Of a DNA stretch of 64,000 bases, positions 26,115 to 36,001 are shown one piece after another. The stretch is from contig NZ_FNVR01000003.1 of NCBI RefSeq assembly GCF_900108085.1, forward strand, positions 186,001 through 250,000. Direction: 5' to 3'. Both the position numbers and the translations under genes were made by a program. Positions within the stretch are counted from its first letter, which is position 1. The number at the start of each line of letters is the position of its first letter. The stretch is from Algoriphagus boritolerans DSM 17298 = JCM 18970. Lineage in GTDB: Bacteria > Bacteroidota > Bacteroidia > Cytophagales > Cyclobacteriaceae. The notes under the pieces were generated by a model. That model did no database searches, was not told where the DNA came from, and worked only from the letters and a program-made list of their open reading frames with translations.

Positions 26115-27080
26115 CTATTCATTCTCCGCTCCAAAAATTTCCTTCACTACCCAGCCTTTTCCCCATTCTTCCATTTCATTTTCAGTCCACAGTTCAGGAA
26201 AAAAGATCACCTTCTGGAAGCGTGGAGGAAGATATTTCTGCCAGTTGGTGCCGCCTGTAGCAGCGATGTCCACTGGGTCGCGCTGAAGGTAACGCACAGC
26301 AGATTTGTAATGCGCCAAAGGCCATAACACATTGGCTTTCAAGTCAAATTGCTTCATCAGCTCAGTCATGGATACAGATGGATTTTCCAACTCCATGTAC
26401 TTCTGCCAAAGATTCTTGCGGCGATAGGACTCAATTAATTCGATGAGTTTTTTGCCATATTTCTGTTCAAAATTCTTCAGCGTCAAGGTCTTCTCACCTG
26501 TAGCCAATTCGATCGCGCCTTGCTGCCAATACAGATGCTCAAACAAATCATCTGAGGGACTGTGGTAATCAAACTCTTTCCTTTTGCTAAGGGTAACCAA
26601 ATGAAAGGCATCTGTCGCCATCAATTCGATCTCCCGAAACTGCACACTCTGAAAACCTGAAGAAGGCAAAAGCGACATCCGGAACTTTAGGAATTGCTCC
26701 CGCTCCATCCCCTTCCACATCATCGCAAACGAACTGATCAAATGATCAAAGTACATGAGGATTCGCTCCAATCTTGCCTTATAAAAGTCTTCGGAAATTT
26801 CAGACTGATCCGCAATCTGCTCCATTTCGGAGATAATCAGTTTGAAATACAACTCCGTAATCTGATGGTAAATGATAAAAATCTTCTCGTCTTTGAAGCT
26901 GGTTTTCGGCTGTTGCAAAGACAGCAATACGTCCAAATTGATGTATTCCCAGTAGGTTAGATAGTCTGCATAGAGCAAACCTTCGAGGTAGGAAAGCATA
27001 TCCTGACCGGAAGCTTTAAACTTTTCTTGGAGTTGATGTATTTTATCCAGGATATTGGGATCAAACTCGGATTCGTGCAT
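26115..27080 (-). CDS. Tryptophan 2,3-dioxygenase family protein
   Basis: 321 residues from the ATG at 27080 (MHESEFDPN). The frame extends to 27197, but that would overlap the divergent dehydrogenase. TDO signatures are visible: FIIYHQITELYFKLI (classical F-I-x-x-H-Q-x-x-E-L-W-F-K), SGFQSVQFREIEL (S-G-F-Q-S-x-Q-F-R), and GGTNWQKYLPPRFQ at the substrate loop. TDO is a haem enzyme opening the indole ring of tryptophan to N-formylkynurenine. The Trp-to-Tyr change and altered loop place it in the Bacteroidota branch. It is divergent from a glutaryl-CoA-dehydrogenase-like gene, consistent with amino acid catabolism. Confidence 0.85.
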   Translation of the reverse strand: MHESEFDPNILDKIHQLQEKFKASGQDMLSYLEGLLYADYLTYWEYINLDVLLSLQQPKTSFKDEKIFIIYHQITELYFKLIISEMEQIADQSEISEDFYKARLERILMYFDHLISSFAMMWKGMEREQFLKFRMSLLPSSGFQSVQFREIELMATDAFHLVTLSKRKEFDYHSPSDDLFEHLYWQQGAIELATGEKTLTLKNFEQKYGKKLIELIESYRRKNLWQKYMELENPSVSMTELMKQFDLKANVLWPLAHYKSAVRYLQRDPVDIAATGGTNWQKYLPPRFQKVIFFPELWTENEMEEWGKGWVVKEIFGAENE

Positions 27081-27195
27081 GGAATTTTTAGTCGAAAATG
27101 TAGTTAAATCAGCGCCTTTCTCCTTAATTTCGGGCAGCTGTTGGCTTTTCTTCCCGGCAAAAATGTCTGATTCCCAAAAATAAACCAAATATACC

Positions 27196-28401
27196 ATGGA
27201 GGCTGTTGAAATTCAGAAATCTCTCAAGCAGGATCTTTTTGAAGGTGTGGATTTTCTAGATCTGGACGATTTGCTCACGGAAGAGCAGAAATTAATCCGA
27301 TCCTCAATTCGGGATTTTGTCAAAAAAGAAATCTCTCCCTACATCGAGGATTGGGCTCAAAAGGCTTATTTCCCTTATGAAATCGTAAAAAAATTCGGTG
27401 ACGTAGGTGCTTTTGGTCCGCAACTTCCCGAAGAATATGGAGGAGGAGGTTTGGATTACATTTCTTACGGTCTGATCATGCAGGAGATTGAGCGTGGTGA
27501 TTCCGGAATGCGATCCACTGCTTCAGTTCAAGGCTCACTTGTCATGTACCCAATCTACAAGTTTGGAACAGAGGAACAACGGAGAAAATATCTTCCAAAA
27601 CTTGCTTCAGGTGAATTTTTAGGTTGCTTCGGCTTGACCGAACCTGACCACGGTTCAAATCCAGGAGGAATGGTCACCAACTTCAAGGATATGGGCGATC
27701 ACTACCTCCTCAATGGGGCCAAGATGTGGATTTCCAATTCTCCAAAAGCTGATATTGCTGTGGTTTGGGCAAAAAATGAAGAAGGCCGAATCCACGGCTT
27801 GATCGTCGAGCGAGGAATGGAAGGTTTTACCACTCCTGAAACTCATGGCAAATGGTCGCTTCGCGCTTCCTGCACGGGAGAGCTTGTTTTTGACAACGTA
27901 AAAGTGCCAAAGGAAAATTTACTTCCGGGCAAGTCAGGTTTGGGTGCACCGATGATGTGTTTGGACTCTGCCCGATTTGGCATTGCTTGGGGTGCGATCG
28001 GTGCTGCGATGGACTGCTACGAGTCCGCAAGAAGATATGCCGCGGAACGCATTCAATTTGGCAAGCCGATCGGAGGCTTTCAGCTGACGCAAAAGAAGCT
28101 TGCAGAAATGCTCACTGAGATCACCAAAGCCCAACTCTTAGCCTGGAAGGTGGGCAAGATGATGAATGAAGGCACAGCGCGCACAGTTCATATCTCCATG
28201 GCCAAACGGAACAATGTGGAAATGGCGCTTAACATTGCTCGCGAAGCCCGTCAGATCCACGGAGCCATGGGAATCACCAGTGAATATCCGATCATGCGAC
28301 ATATGATGAATCTGGAGTCTGTAGTGACCTACGAAGGAACGCATGACATCCATTTGCTGATACTAGGTCAGGAAATCACGGGATTGCAGGCGTTTAAGTG
28401 A
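27196..28401 (+). CDS. gcdH: Acyl-CoA dehydrogenase, glutaryl-CoA dehydrogenase-like
   Basis: 401 residues. Acyl-CoA dehydrogenase landmarks are GCFGLTEPDHGSNPGGM, the flavin-side W-I-S-N-S-P, CTGELVFDNVKVP, and the catalytic glutamate region VVTYEGTHDIHLLILG. The conserved R-x-S-V-Q-G-S block (MRSTASVQGSLVM, near 100-112) and E-G-T-H-D-I-H are typical of glutaryl-CoA dehydrogenase. That enzyme makes crotonyl-CoA and CO2 in lysine and tryptophan breakdown. The start lies ~115 bases from the divergent tryptophan dioxygenase start. Glutaryl-CoA specificity is likely but not proven by eye. Confidence 0.85.
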   Translation: MEAVEIQKSLKQDLFEGVDFLDLDDLLTEEQKLIRSSIRDFVKKEISPYIEDWAQKAYFPYEIVKKFGDVGAFGPQLPEEYGGGGLDYISYGLIMQEIERGDSGMRSTASVQGSLVMYPIYKFGTEEQRRKYLPKLASGEFLGCFGLTEPDHGSNPGGMVTNFKDMGDHYLLNGAKMWISNSPKADIAVVWAKNEEGRIHGLIVERGMEGFTTPETHGKWSLRASCTGELVFDNVKVPKENLLPGKSGLGAPMMCLDSARFGIAWGAIGAAMDCYESARRYAAERIQFGKPIGGFQLTQKKLAEMLTEITKAQLLAWKVGKMMNEGTARTVHISMAKRNNVEMALNIAREARQIHGAMGITSEYPIMRHMMNLESVVTYEGTHDIHLLILGQEITGLQAFK

Positions 28402-28556
28402 TGAAAATTTTAGGAGAAGATTGGAAGTTTTAAAGTTGAAAAGTGGTAAGGTTGGAAAGTTGGGGAATTCAACCCTGTGATTGTCTTCACGCAACGGAAA
28501 TCAAAATAAGCCTAAATAAAGTTAGTGATGATTTTCAGTTGGCTCCAAAAAGAAAA

Positions 28557-28698
28557 AGAGGCTGTCTCAAAAGGTCTGATTGTGTCAGCCTGAGCACCTT
28601 ACCAACGAGAGTTGGGCAGTACGAAGGCCATTTACAGCGGATAAAGCTACATTTCGACTTCGCTCAATGTGACAAACAGCAGTTATGAGACAGCCTCT
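28557..28698. repeat. MITE-like element with 13-bp terminal inverted repeats
   Basis: AGAGGCTGTCTCA at 28557-28569 and its exact complement TGAGACAGCCTCT at 28686-28698 bound a ~142-base non-coding element. Inside are common Bacteroidota repeat words (GTGTCAGCCTGAGC; CATTTCGACTTCGCTCAATG). The ends are A/T-flanked and the right side runs into a T-rich stretch, so it may also terminate transcription. A shorter relative of the left end occurs at 60494-60540. No transposase is nearby. Confidence 0.65.
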
Positions 28699-28702
28699 TT
28701 AT

Positions 28703-29572
28703 TTATTTCATTTTCCCTGGATTCTCCAATATTTCTCTCAAATCATCAGGACTGGTCTTTTGCTTCCCGGTAAGTAAGTATATGATCATTCCAGCATCTG
28801 AAGGATCAAACTCCTCTCCTTTTTGCGCAGCGACTAATCTGCCATATAACCAATCCCAAGAGCCTTTTTCAAAGGGTTTCTGATCTTTCCTTTCCGAATT
28901 TTTCAACCAGTCGTATTTGGTCAAATCAGTTTTCAAGCCCTCGTAATCAGATCCTCCATTTTGATCGGTGATGTGATCCAGTTGTAGCCCTTTTGGTTCA
29001 AATTTTTCCTCCAATTCTGCCCAAGTCCAACCCTCATGATTTTCCCATTCGTAGGGTTTGTCGGAATGCTCATCATTCCAAGTGGAGTGCGATATCAATC
29101 TTACATGTTTCAGTTTTGTCGAATCCGCTTCATTCAGTGCATCTCCCACGATGTCCATGGGTCCTGCAGCGATGATGGTAAGGGGATCCTTTGCCGAACT
29201 CTTGTTAATCTGCTTGGTCAACTCGATAACTGCAAAATTGGGAGCAGCAACAGCTTCGATGAATTTGGTCTTTTTGAAACCAAATTTACTTCCCCCGATA
29301 AATGCACTTTCCCGCATTTGGGCATCTGCCCCCGGTTTTTCTTTGTTGGATCCCCAAGTGTGATCACTGAATGTGTAAACCACCAGTTGATCCTGCAGAC
29401 TTCGTGCTGCCAGTAGTGCCAAGCTCATGGGTGTTGCAGCCCAGTCATCCTCATCGTGTTCATTTCCATCCGAACTGATCGCTATTCTTCCTTTGGAAAA
29501 GGGGATGGTTTGGGCATTTGCCCCAATAAAAAGGCCTAGAAAAAGAACAGTAAAAACAGCTTTAATTTTCAT
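28703..29572 (-). CDS. Secreted nucleoside-hydrolase-like (IunH superfamily-like) protein
   Basis: 289 residues from the ATG at 29572 (MKIKAVFTVLFLGLFIGANAQ, a signal peptide ending A-Q). The pattern RIAISSDGNEHDEDDWAATP (residues ~29-48), with its aspartate/asparagine cluster, and IIAAGPMDIVGDALNEA recall the metal- and ribose-binding face of the inosine-uridine hydrolase superfamily. The classical D-x-D-x-x-x-D-D is altered here. This is a weak, structural-type resemblance. It is followed by the MITE-like element and preceded by the interrupted phosphoesterase, whose stop lies 12 bases upstream of this start. Function uncertain. Confidence 0.5.
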   Translation of the reverse strand: MKIKAVFTVLFLGLFIGANAQTIPFSKGRIAISSDGNEHDEDDWAATPMSLALLAARSLQDQLVVYTFSDHTWGSNKEKPGADAQMRESAFIGGSKFGFKKTKFIEAVAAPNFAVIELTKQINKSSAKDPLTIIAAGPMDIVGDALNEADSTKLKHVRLISHSTWNDEHSDKPYEWENHEGWTWAELEEKFEPKGLQLDHITDQNGGSDYEGLKTDLTKYDWLKNSERKDQKPFEKGSWDWLYGRLVAAQKGEEFDPSDAGMIIYLLTGKQKTSPDDLREILENPGKMK

Positions 29573-29583
29573 TTCAAACAAGT

Positions 29584-32565
29584 TCAATTTAGAATTACAA
29601 GTTTAGCAAAATAAGTTTCTTGATTTTGGCCAATGACCCAAATGTGGTACGTACCGTTTGCCAATCGGTTCAAAAGAATTTCAACTTCAGTATCATTTAT
29701 CAGTGAAATTCGGACCGCGCTCGTAACATTTTTTCCGTCAGAGGCATAGAGCGATAGCGAGGGGCTTGAGGCTAAAACTCCATCAGGAAACTCCAAGACA
29801 ACCCGATCGGAAGCAGGATTCGGATAGATTTTCAAAGGTTTTGTTTCCTGCAAAGGTCTTCCAAGAATGCCTGAAATTGTCAAAGTGACCGGTTCAAGAC
29901 TTGCTTTGCAACCTTCAGTCGAAGTAAGCTCAACGTAATATTGTCCCATTGATTCGGCTGTGAAAATTCTGGAAACCTCACCTTCCAGTTTTTCTCCGTC
30001 TCTAAACCACTGATAAGTAAACTCCCCCTCAGGAGCAATCAAAACATCGCCGTCAACTTCAATTTCTCCTGAAGGAAGCGGATTCACTTTGACTTCTAGA
30101 TTTTCAGATTCCGAGAGACATCCACCTGTGTAGCGGAACACAGCATGGTAAATTCCAGATTCTGAAACTTCCAGAGTCTTTCCGGTTTGCCCAGGAATCT
30201 CCACTCCGTTTCTTCTCCATCTGACCACTTCGAAAGCGAAGGGTGAAGTAAGCTCAAGCACTCCCTTTTCTCCTGCACAGAATGAATCTGATCCGGCAAG
30301 GCCTACCGGCTCTGTTTCCAGTCTATTGACAGTAACGATCGAAACTGCCTCGGAGACGTTTCCTGAGTGGTCTTCTGCTCTGATTGCGACAGCGATTTCT
30401 TTACCGATATCCTCGCAGGTGAATTTATTCTTGTTGATCGTCAAGGATTTAATTCCACAATTGTCTCCAAACTCAGCCAATATTGTCTCCGGACTGATTT
30501 CCACGACTCCTTTGGTGACATCAAGTTCCAAACTGGCATTTTTTGGAGTTAAAAGAGGCGGGATTTTATCGAGGACTTTTACCAAAACAACCTTTACCCA
30601 ATTATTTCCTTTGGAATCTGATACCTTAATTTGATTCTCGGTTCCTGAAATATCCGTACAAGTGTATTCAGGACTTCTGGAAAATTCCACTTCCCAGTCT
30701 TCAGACACTTCATTTTCCAGGTAATCCGAAATGGTGGTTACAGCTTTGCCTTCTTCATCCAATTCCACGGTAATTTCATCCTTGAAGACTGGTTCGATGA
30801 TTTCTTCCCCCAGTTCCACCATAATTCTCAGCGGATCATTGTACACCCTTCGCTCGATACGCTGCAAAACATAATTCTGATCCAGTACAGGAAATATGTA
30901 AATGGGATCAAAATCAATCTGAGCAAAAGTTTTCATCCCGTCTTTCACTTTTTTCAGATTTATCTCCAGGTGACCATAGTGTTTTCCTCCATCGATGAGG
31001 ATAGGATTGGCACCTGAGGTATCCCATTGCTCATTGGACTTTTGGTCTGCTGTCCACTGAGTATATTGATTGTAATTAAGTGTCTCCAGTGGATTGGAAA
31101 GCCAATTACGCTTTACCCCTCTCAAACCATCTCCCGCGACACCCACGTCATAGTAATGAACACCGCTCCCATCTCCGTCTTCATCCACAAATGATCGCTC
31201 AAAAAGTTCATCATGGCCAGCCAAAACAGCAATCACTCCATATTCTTCAAAAAGTGGGTGTAAAACACGCAATGGAGTCCCGCCTTGGCCAGTGGAAAGC
31301 TCATGATTCATCGGAACACCATGCTCCCCAGATCCATAGGGTACATGATGAAACTGCACAAAAATTAATTTTTTAGCCTCCTTTGCCATTTTAAGGTTGG
31401 CCTCTAACCATTCGTATTGGTCGGTTCCGGGACCAAAACCAGAAAGGTCTGTACCCCCAGCAGCATTATATTCTGACTGAGTGAAATTTTCTTGCGTATC
31501 GGTTCCAGGACCGGAGTATTCCTGATTTTTGATTTTTTGTGAATCAGAATAATCTGATCGCCTTTCATCCGGAGTTCCGTTTGAGGAGTCCAAGGTTAAA
31601 ATTGTAATAGGACCATAATCCGTCCTATAATAACTCTGACGATGCTTTTGCAGTGGATCATCAATGTCTAGTTCAAAAAAAGAATGAAATCGGGATCTTC
31701 CAACCACAGGATTGAATTGACCTCTTTCATTCGTAGCGTAGCCATTGTTTACTCCTCCAAAGCTTTCCCAATTCCCAATTGCGGGAACGATAGCAAAAGT
31801 TGACAACCCCGTCCCAAACTGACCGGAATTGTGTCTCCAAAATTCATCCCATGCCGGCATGTATCCCCCTCCTTGCACCAAATCTCCCGGCATTACCAGA
31901 AAGTCCGGGTTCCGGTCAATAATAGTTTTCAGATTGGCTGAGTATCCCTCTGTTTCACTTAAGAAATAATTAGGTATCTCATACCCCTGCTCGATAGTAG
32001 TCCCAAATTTTTGTTTCCATAATTCAGGAATCGTAAATGGCCTGAATAAAGGTTGACCAGGGTACCAAGCTCTATTCGTAACCCTACCCCGTGGTTCGGT
32101 TTCCGAGTCTGACAGCGCTATAAATCGGATAGTTTCCCAGTCGGTTGGGTCAGGCACGGGTTTTAGGCTTTTGGTATAAGCCTGACCGTTTAGGAGTACT
32201 TCGTAGGTAATCCCCTCGTTGAAGGGGATTCGAAAAGAAAATTCATACCTGAAATACTTATCCCCCCCTATCCAATTCTGCCCTTCCAATCCAGCGATTG
32301 ATTGGGATTTTTCATTGGAGGTGTAGTACAAATCTCCCATTTCCACACCCAGCACATCGGCTGAACCCATAACATTCCCTTCACTGTCCCGAAAAGAGAT
32401 ACTTGAAGCATAATTTTGATCCGAAAACCATCTGATTTGAATCAGATTTTGGTCAGCAACTTAAATATAGGGAAACATCCGAAAGCTTGACTGGGCAGAT
32501 GAAAAATCAAGTGATATAAACCATCCCACAATGAGCAACAGCCAAAATTTTACGGAGTTCTTCAT
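29584..32565 (-). pseudogene. Type IX-secreted purple-acid-phosphatase-like phosphoesterase, interrupted by one in-frame TAA
   Basis: A start at 32565 gives signal peptide MKNSVKFWLLLIVGWFISLD, continuing FSSAQ, then SSFRMFPYI and a TAA at 32463-32461. The same frame continues as VADQNLIQIRWFSDQ and stays open for 958 more codons. P-Y-I/L-Q followed by a short run to I-x-I-R-W is the usual N-terminus of phosphoesterase/purple acid phosphatase proteins, so CAA (Gln) to TAA explains the stop. The core has VMPGDLVQGG, IGNWESF (His of GNHE is Trp), FHHVPYGSGEHG and LAGHDELFE. Ig-like domains follow, with a type A type IX sorting domain at the end (KIYPNPASDRVVLEF). Without readthrough only a 34-residue peptide is made, and the long part lacks a signal peptide. 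Sequencing error is possible. Confidence 0.8.
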
Positions 32566-32616
32566 CCTAGTTTAATTCTAACATTACTGTAAAAAATATC
32601 CATTCTGAAGCCATCT

Positions 32617-33714
32617 CTACTCAATCCTACTCTTCATCACGATTAACTGAACCGGATTGACGGGATCATTGGAAAAGATATAAATATTCCGCTGATCAAT
32701 GCCTTTTCTTCCCATAGGATCAAGTACTAAAGATAGCTCCATACTTTCACCCGGCTGGAGCTGGTCCTTAGGTGCCTCGATCACAAGGCACTCACAGTTA
32801 CCCTGAATTTTCCTGATTTCCAGCACTTGGTGCCCCTTGTTTGTCAATGTGACGGATCTTCTGACTACAGACCTTGAACTTATTTCTTTTAAATCAATTT
32901 CTTTTTGGACAATGAAAAGTTGAGGAACTTCATTGAGGTCACTTCTTGGTATCGGCGGGAAATATTCGAAGAGATCTGCTATCAACTCAAGCTTGATTTG
33001 AGACCCGGCAACGTTTTCCCATTCTACAGGAATCAAGTCTTCAAAATACCCCAGGTCTTTTCTTAAAGCCCCGTCATAACGGATCATCAACAACCCTCTT
33101 TCCTTTGGTCTTACAAATTGTTGAACTTGGGAAATTTGAATATAAGGAGGCGTTTGGGATCGAAAAGTTTCTTGGTCAAGCAGATTCTCCCCTTTGTTGT
33201 AGAATTCCACATATTTTATTTTGGGTTCATTGTCAAAGACATCGCCCATGTTGACTTTTTTAAGTCTAAATCCTAAAACACCCTGTGTCACTGGATAAGC
33301 GCGATTTACATCACTGGGATAAGGAATCGAGATACCCTCCAGATACAGTGAATCCTCCGCCCCCAAAAGATTACCCTTCACTACGATCAGTTTCGAGAAA
33401 TAACCGGCTGCGGAAGTTGGATCAAACGAGATTTTTATCACCCCGGAATCTCCGTTGACAAGGGAGTCTCTGGTAAAATCCACGGTCGTGCAGCCACATT
33501 CCTGCCATACATCTCTGATCACAAAAACTGAATCCTGGGTATTTGTAAATTCAAATTCAACAGTTTGAAGTCCCTGTTCTTCCAAAATGGTCCCCAGATC
33601 AATTCGGTTGACTTTCCAAATCACCTTTGGGACAGTATCTACCTGTCCCTGAGCGCCAATGGAAAAAATGAGCAAAAATAAGAATAGACAAAGGGGGAAA
33701 GCGAATCGAATCAT
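32617..33714 (-). CDS. Secreted DUF1573 domain protein (two copies)
   Basis: 365 residues with an N-terminal signal (IRFAFPLCLFLFLLIFSIGA, cut near GAQGQ). Two DUF1573 units are seen: residues ~40-130 with the hallmark ECGCTTVDF and D-P-x-x-x-x-G, and ~260-365 with NCECLVIEAPKDQLQPG and YIFSNDP. DUF1573 proteins are Ig-like (ASPM-SPD-2-Hydin type) periplasmic proteins of unknown function, abundant in Bacteroidota. The paired cysteines may bind metal or form disulfides. Its start is 70 bases from the divergent trpS start. Confidence 0.8.
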   Translation of the reverse strand: MIRFAFPLCLFLFLLIFSIGAQGQVDTVPKVIWKVNRIDLGTILEEQGLQTVEFEFTNTQDSVFVIRDVWQECGCTTVDFTRDSLVNGDSGVIKISFDPTSAAGYFSKLIVVKGNLLGAEDSLYLEGISIPYPSDVNRAYPVTQGVLGFRLKKVNMGDVFDNEPKIKYVEFYNKGENLLDQETFRSQTPPYIQISQVQQFVRPKERGLLMIRYDGALRKDLGYFEDLIPVEWENVAGSQIKLELIADLFEYFPPIPRSDLNEVPQLFIVQKEIDLKEISSRSVVRRSVTLTNKGHQVLEIRKIQGNCECLVIEAPKDQLQPGESMELSLVLDPMGRKGIDQRNIYIFSNDPVNPVQLIVMKSRIE

Positions 33715-33783
33715 ACAGCAATTAACGCATAATTTCGCCTCGATTATAGCTTGATTTGCTTAATTTGCGCCAAAATAAAGTAG

Positions 33784-34758
33784 ATGGCAAGAGTACTCAC
33801 CGGCATTCAAAGCTCCGGTCGCCCACATTTGGGAAACATTTTGGGAGCAATTGTCCCCGCTATTGAACTGATCAATCAGAATAAAGAAGAGGCATTTATT
33901 TTTATTGCAGACTTTCACTCCCTTACCTCCAGCAAGGATGGTGAACTTCGCAAGCAAAACACACTTGCGGTTGCCGCAGCCTGGTTGGCCTTTGGTTTGG
34001 ACATCAAAAAAACGACCTTTTACCGACAGTCTCATATCCCCGAAGTCGCCGAACTCGCCTGGTATCTCAATTGCTTCACGCCCTTTCCCATGCTTGCCAA
34101 TGCGCATAGCTTCAAGGACAAAGCATCCCGACTTGCCGATGTCAATGCCGGATTATTTACCTATCCCGTGCTGATGGCAGCGGATATTTTGCTTTACTCG
34201 GCCGATCTTGTCCCCGTGGGAAAGGATCAGTTGCAACACCTTGAAATGACTCGGGACATAGCAACTACTTTTAACCGAATCATGGAAGAGGAAATTCTTA
34301 CCATTCCCGAAGCCAGAATCAGTGAAGCCGTAAAAATCATCCCCGGTACTGACGGACAGAAGATGAGCAAATCCTACAATAATTACATTGACATTTTCCT
34401 GCCGGAAAAGGAACTGAAAAAAAACGTCAACAGTATCGTCACTGACAGTACTCCGCTCGAAGACCCCAAAGATCCGGATACCTGCAACGTGTTTAAGCTG
34501 TACAGTTTGATAGCCGATCAAAAGCAAACTGACGCCTTGCGAGCCAATTACCTGGGAGGAAATTATGGGTACGGACATGCCAAAAAAGAATTCATGGAAT
34601 TAATTCTTAGCAAGTATTCGAAAGAACGGGAGGCCTTCAATTTCTTTATGAATAATCCCGATGAAATCGAAAAAAGACTGGCTGCCGGGGAAGTAAAAGC
34701 TAAATCGGTCGCAATGAATGTACTAAACCGCGTCCGCACCAAACTTGGTTTCAGATAA
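33784..34758 (+). CDS. trpS: Tryptophan--tRNA ligase
   Basis: 324 residues, the normal bacterial size. The class I aminoacyl-tRNA synthetase motifs are present: the HIGH equivalent HLGN (in SSGRPHLGNILGA, residues 11-23) and KMSKS (GQKMSKSYNN, near 194-203). The D-L-V-P-V-G-K-D-Q block of TrpRS is visible (ADLVPVGKDQ). It charges tRNA-Trp. The gene is monocistronic and divergent from the DUF1573 gene. Confidence 0.96.
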   Translation: MARVLTGIQSSGRPHLGNILGAIVPAIELINQNKEEAFIFIADFHSLTSSKDGELRKQNTLAVAAAWLAFGLDIKKTTFYRQSHIPEVAELAWYLNCFTPFPMLANAHSFKDKASRLADVNAGLFTYPVLMAADILLYSADLVPVGKDQLQHLEMTRDIATTFNRIMEEEILTIPEARISEAVKIIPGTDGQKMSKSYNNYIDIFLPEKELKKNVNSIVTDSTPLEDPKDPDTCNVFKLYSLIADQKQTDALRANYLGGNYGYGHAKKEFMELILSKYSKEREAFNFFMNNPDEIEKRLAAGEVKAKSVAMNVLNRVRTKLGFR

Positions 34759-34915
34759 CATAGACTACGGATTAAACGACCATAGGACTAAAGCTATATC
34801 AAACGAGCCTCTTTCCTTCAGGGAATTTCAATAATCCCGAAATATGCAATGGTAATTCTAGCCCGACAAGTAATTGCTTTAAAATCAGTCCACTGGGAAC
34901 CTTAGACACTAGACT

Positions 34916-35770
34916 TCACTTGACTTCCCTGAAATATTCCCGATCAAAAACTCTTGAATAAATCCAGCCCGGAACTCGATCGTGCAGGGGCATCAAGTCT
35001 TTCAAGACAGCCTGTTGCGTTTGGTGGGCTTTCATTACTTCCAAAGTTCTTGGAAAATATTCCCGGGTACCTATCGAAAAATCAGGTTTGGGCAAACCCA
35101 TGGCCGGATCTTCGGGATAGTTTCTCTGAAATCCGGTGGAAAGCTTCAAAGCAAGCTTTACTTGCTTTTTGCATAACGTCACTTGGTACATTTCTTTAGG
35201 TTCAAAACCAAGATTTCCGCGCTTTTCCAAAAAAACTTCCTCCACTGCTAAGCCTGTCAACCGATGATCCGGATGGCCGTATAATCCAACCCTGGAATCA
35301 TAGCTGATAAGGACATCCGGTTTGATATCATCAATCAACTTCCCCACGATTTCTTTCAGGGAATCCAGGCCGATTTTTTCCAGACCATTGTCCGGGTAAT
35401 TTTTCAAATGAAGCGCGTCAGCCCCTATTAACTCAGCAGCCTTTTGCATCTCTTTCGTCCGCAGATAGGCCAACTGCGCTTCATCCTCGATGCCGGAAGA
35501 CTTTCCCTTCTCTCCCCGAGTGAGACAGACCATTTGTATTTCATGCCCCTCTTCTTTCAGTTTCATCAGCGTACCCGCCACGGTTACTTCATCGTCAGGA
35601 TGTGGAAAAATGACCAAAATCCGCTGCTTTTGGTCATTTTCTACCAACTGTTCCTGCTTGGGAATATCATGATCATGCAGCTGATTTCTCCCAAAAAGGA
35701 TCAAAATCCAGGGTGAAAGCAGCAAAATAAACCCTATAATCCCAAATGAAACAATCAGCAGCTTTTTCAT
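34916..35770 (-). CDS. PIG-L family (LmbE-like) deacetylase, membrane-anchored
   Basis: 284 residues. The zinc motif P-H-P-D-D-E is in IFPHPDDEVTVAGTL (54-68), and the second ligand site is YGHPDHRLTG (165-174). Both are standard for N-acetylglucosaminyl deacetylases of the PIG-L/LmbE family. The N-terminal hydrophobic segment LLIVSFGIIGFILLLSPWIL is an anchor. The substrate is some N-acetylated sugar or thiol precursor, not deducible here. The start codon abuts an intergenic repeat (see 35768-35960). Confidence 0.87.
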   Translation of the reverse strand: MKKLLIVSFGIIGFILLLSPWILILFGRNQLHDHDIPKQEQLVENDQKQRILVIFPHPDDEVTVAGTLMKLKEEGHEIQMVCLTRGEKGKSSGIEDEAQLAYLRTKEMQKAAELIGADALHLKNYPDNGLEKIGLDSLKEIVGKLIDDIKPDVLISYDSRVGLYGHPDHRLTGLAVEEVFLEKRGNLGFEPKEMYQVTLCKKQVKLALKLSTGFQRNYPEDPAMGLPKPDFSIGTREYFPRTLEVMKAHQTQQAVLKDLMPLHDRVPGWIYSRVFDREYFREVK

Positions 35771-35960
35771 GTGTTTATAATTTGATTTTCAATTGCCACA
35801 TAGCCTGTCCCGATCTTTCATCGGGAGAATACCCCCAGATAATCATGCTCCTGTGTGTCGACCGTTCGACATGGGTATTTCATCTGAATCTGATTTGTAG
35901 TTGATTCTTAAAGGCCATGTAGCCTATCCCGATCTTGTCGCGGGAGATTCTTGCCCGGCT
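35768..35960 (-). repeat. Leader-type intergenic repeat, two diverged units
   Basis: Read on the minus strand, the unit ends ...AAATTATAAACACATG at the PIG-L start. It shares blocks with the copies at 44333-44495 and 51649-51743 (TTTATAATT, ATAATCAT, CCTGTGTG, TATTTCAT). Each half holds a hairpin (TCCCGATCTTTCATCGGGA near 35813; TCCCGATCTTGTCGCGGGA near 35928). The rest of the 35771-36001 gap holds no gene. Confidence 0.55.
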
Positions 35961-36001
35961 TATTGTGATCCAATGTATTTCGTTACTTGTCATGATTTAT
36001 T

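Noticed and set aside
27081-27197. 39-codon N-terminal extension of tryptophan dioxygenase
   Set aside because: It overlaps the divergent dehydrogenase start; MHESEFDPN is the homologous N-terminus.
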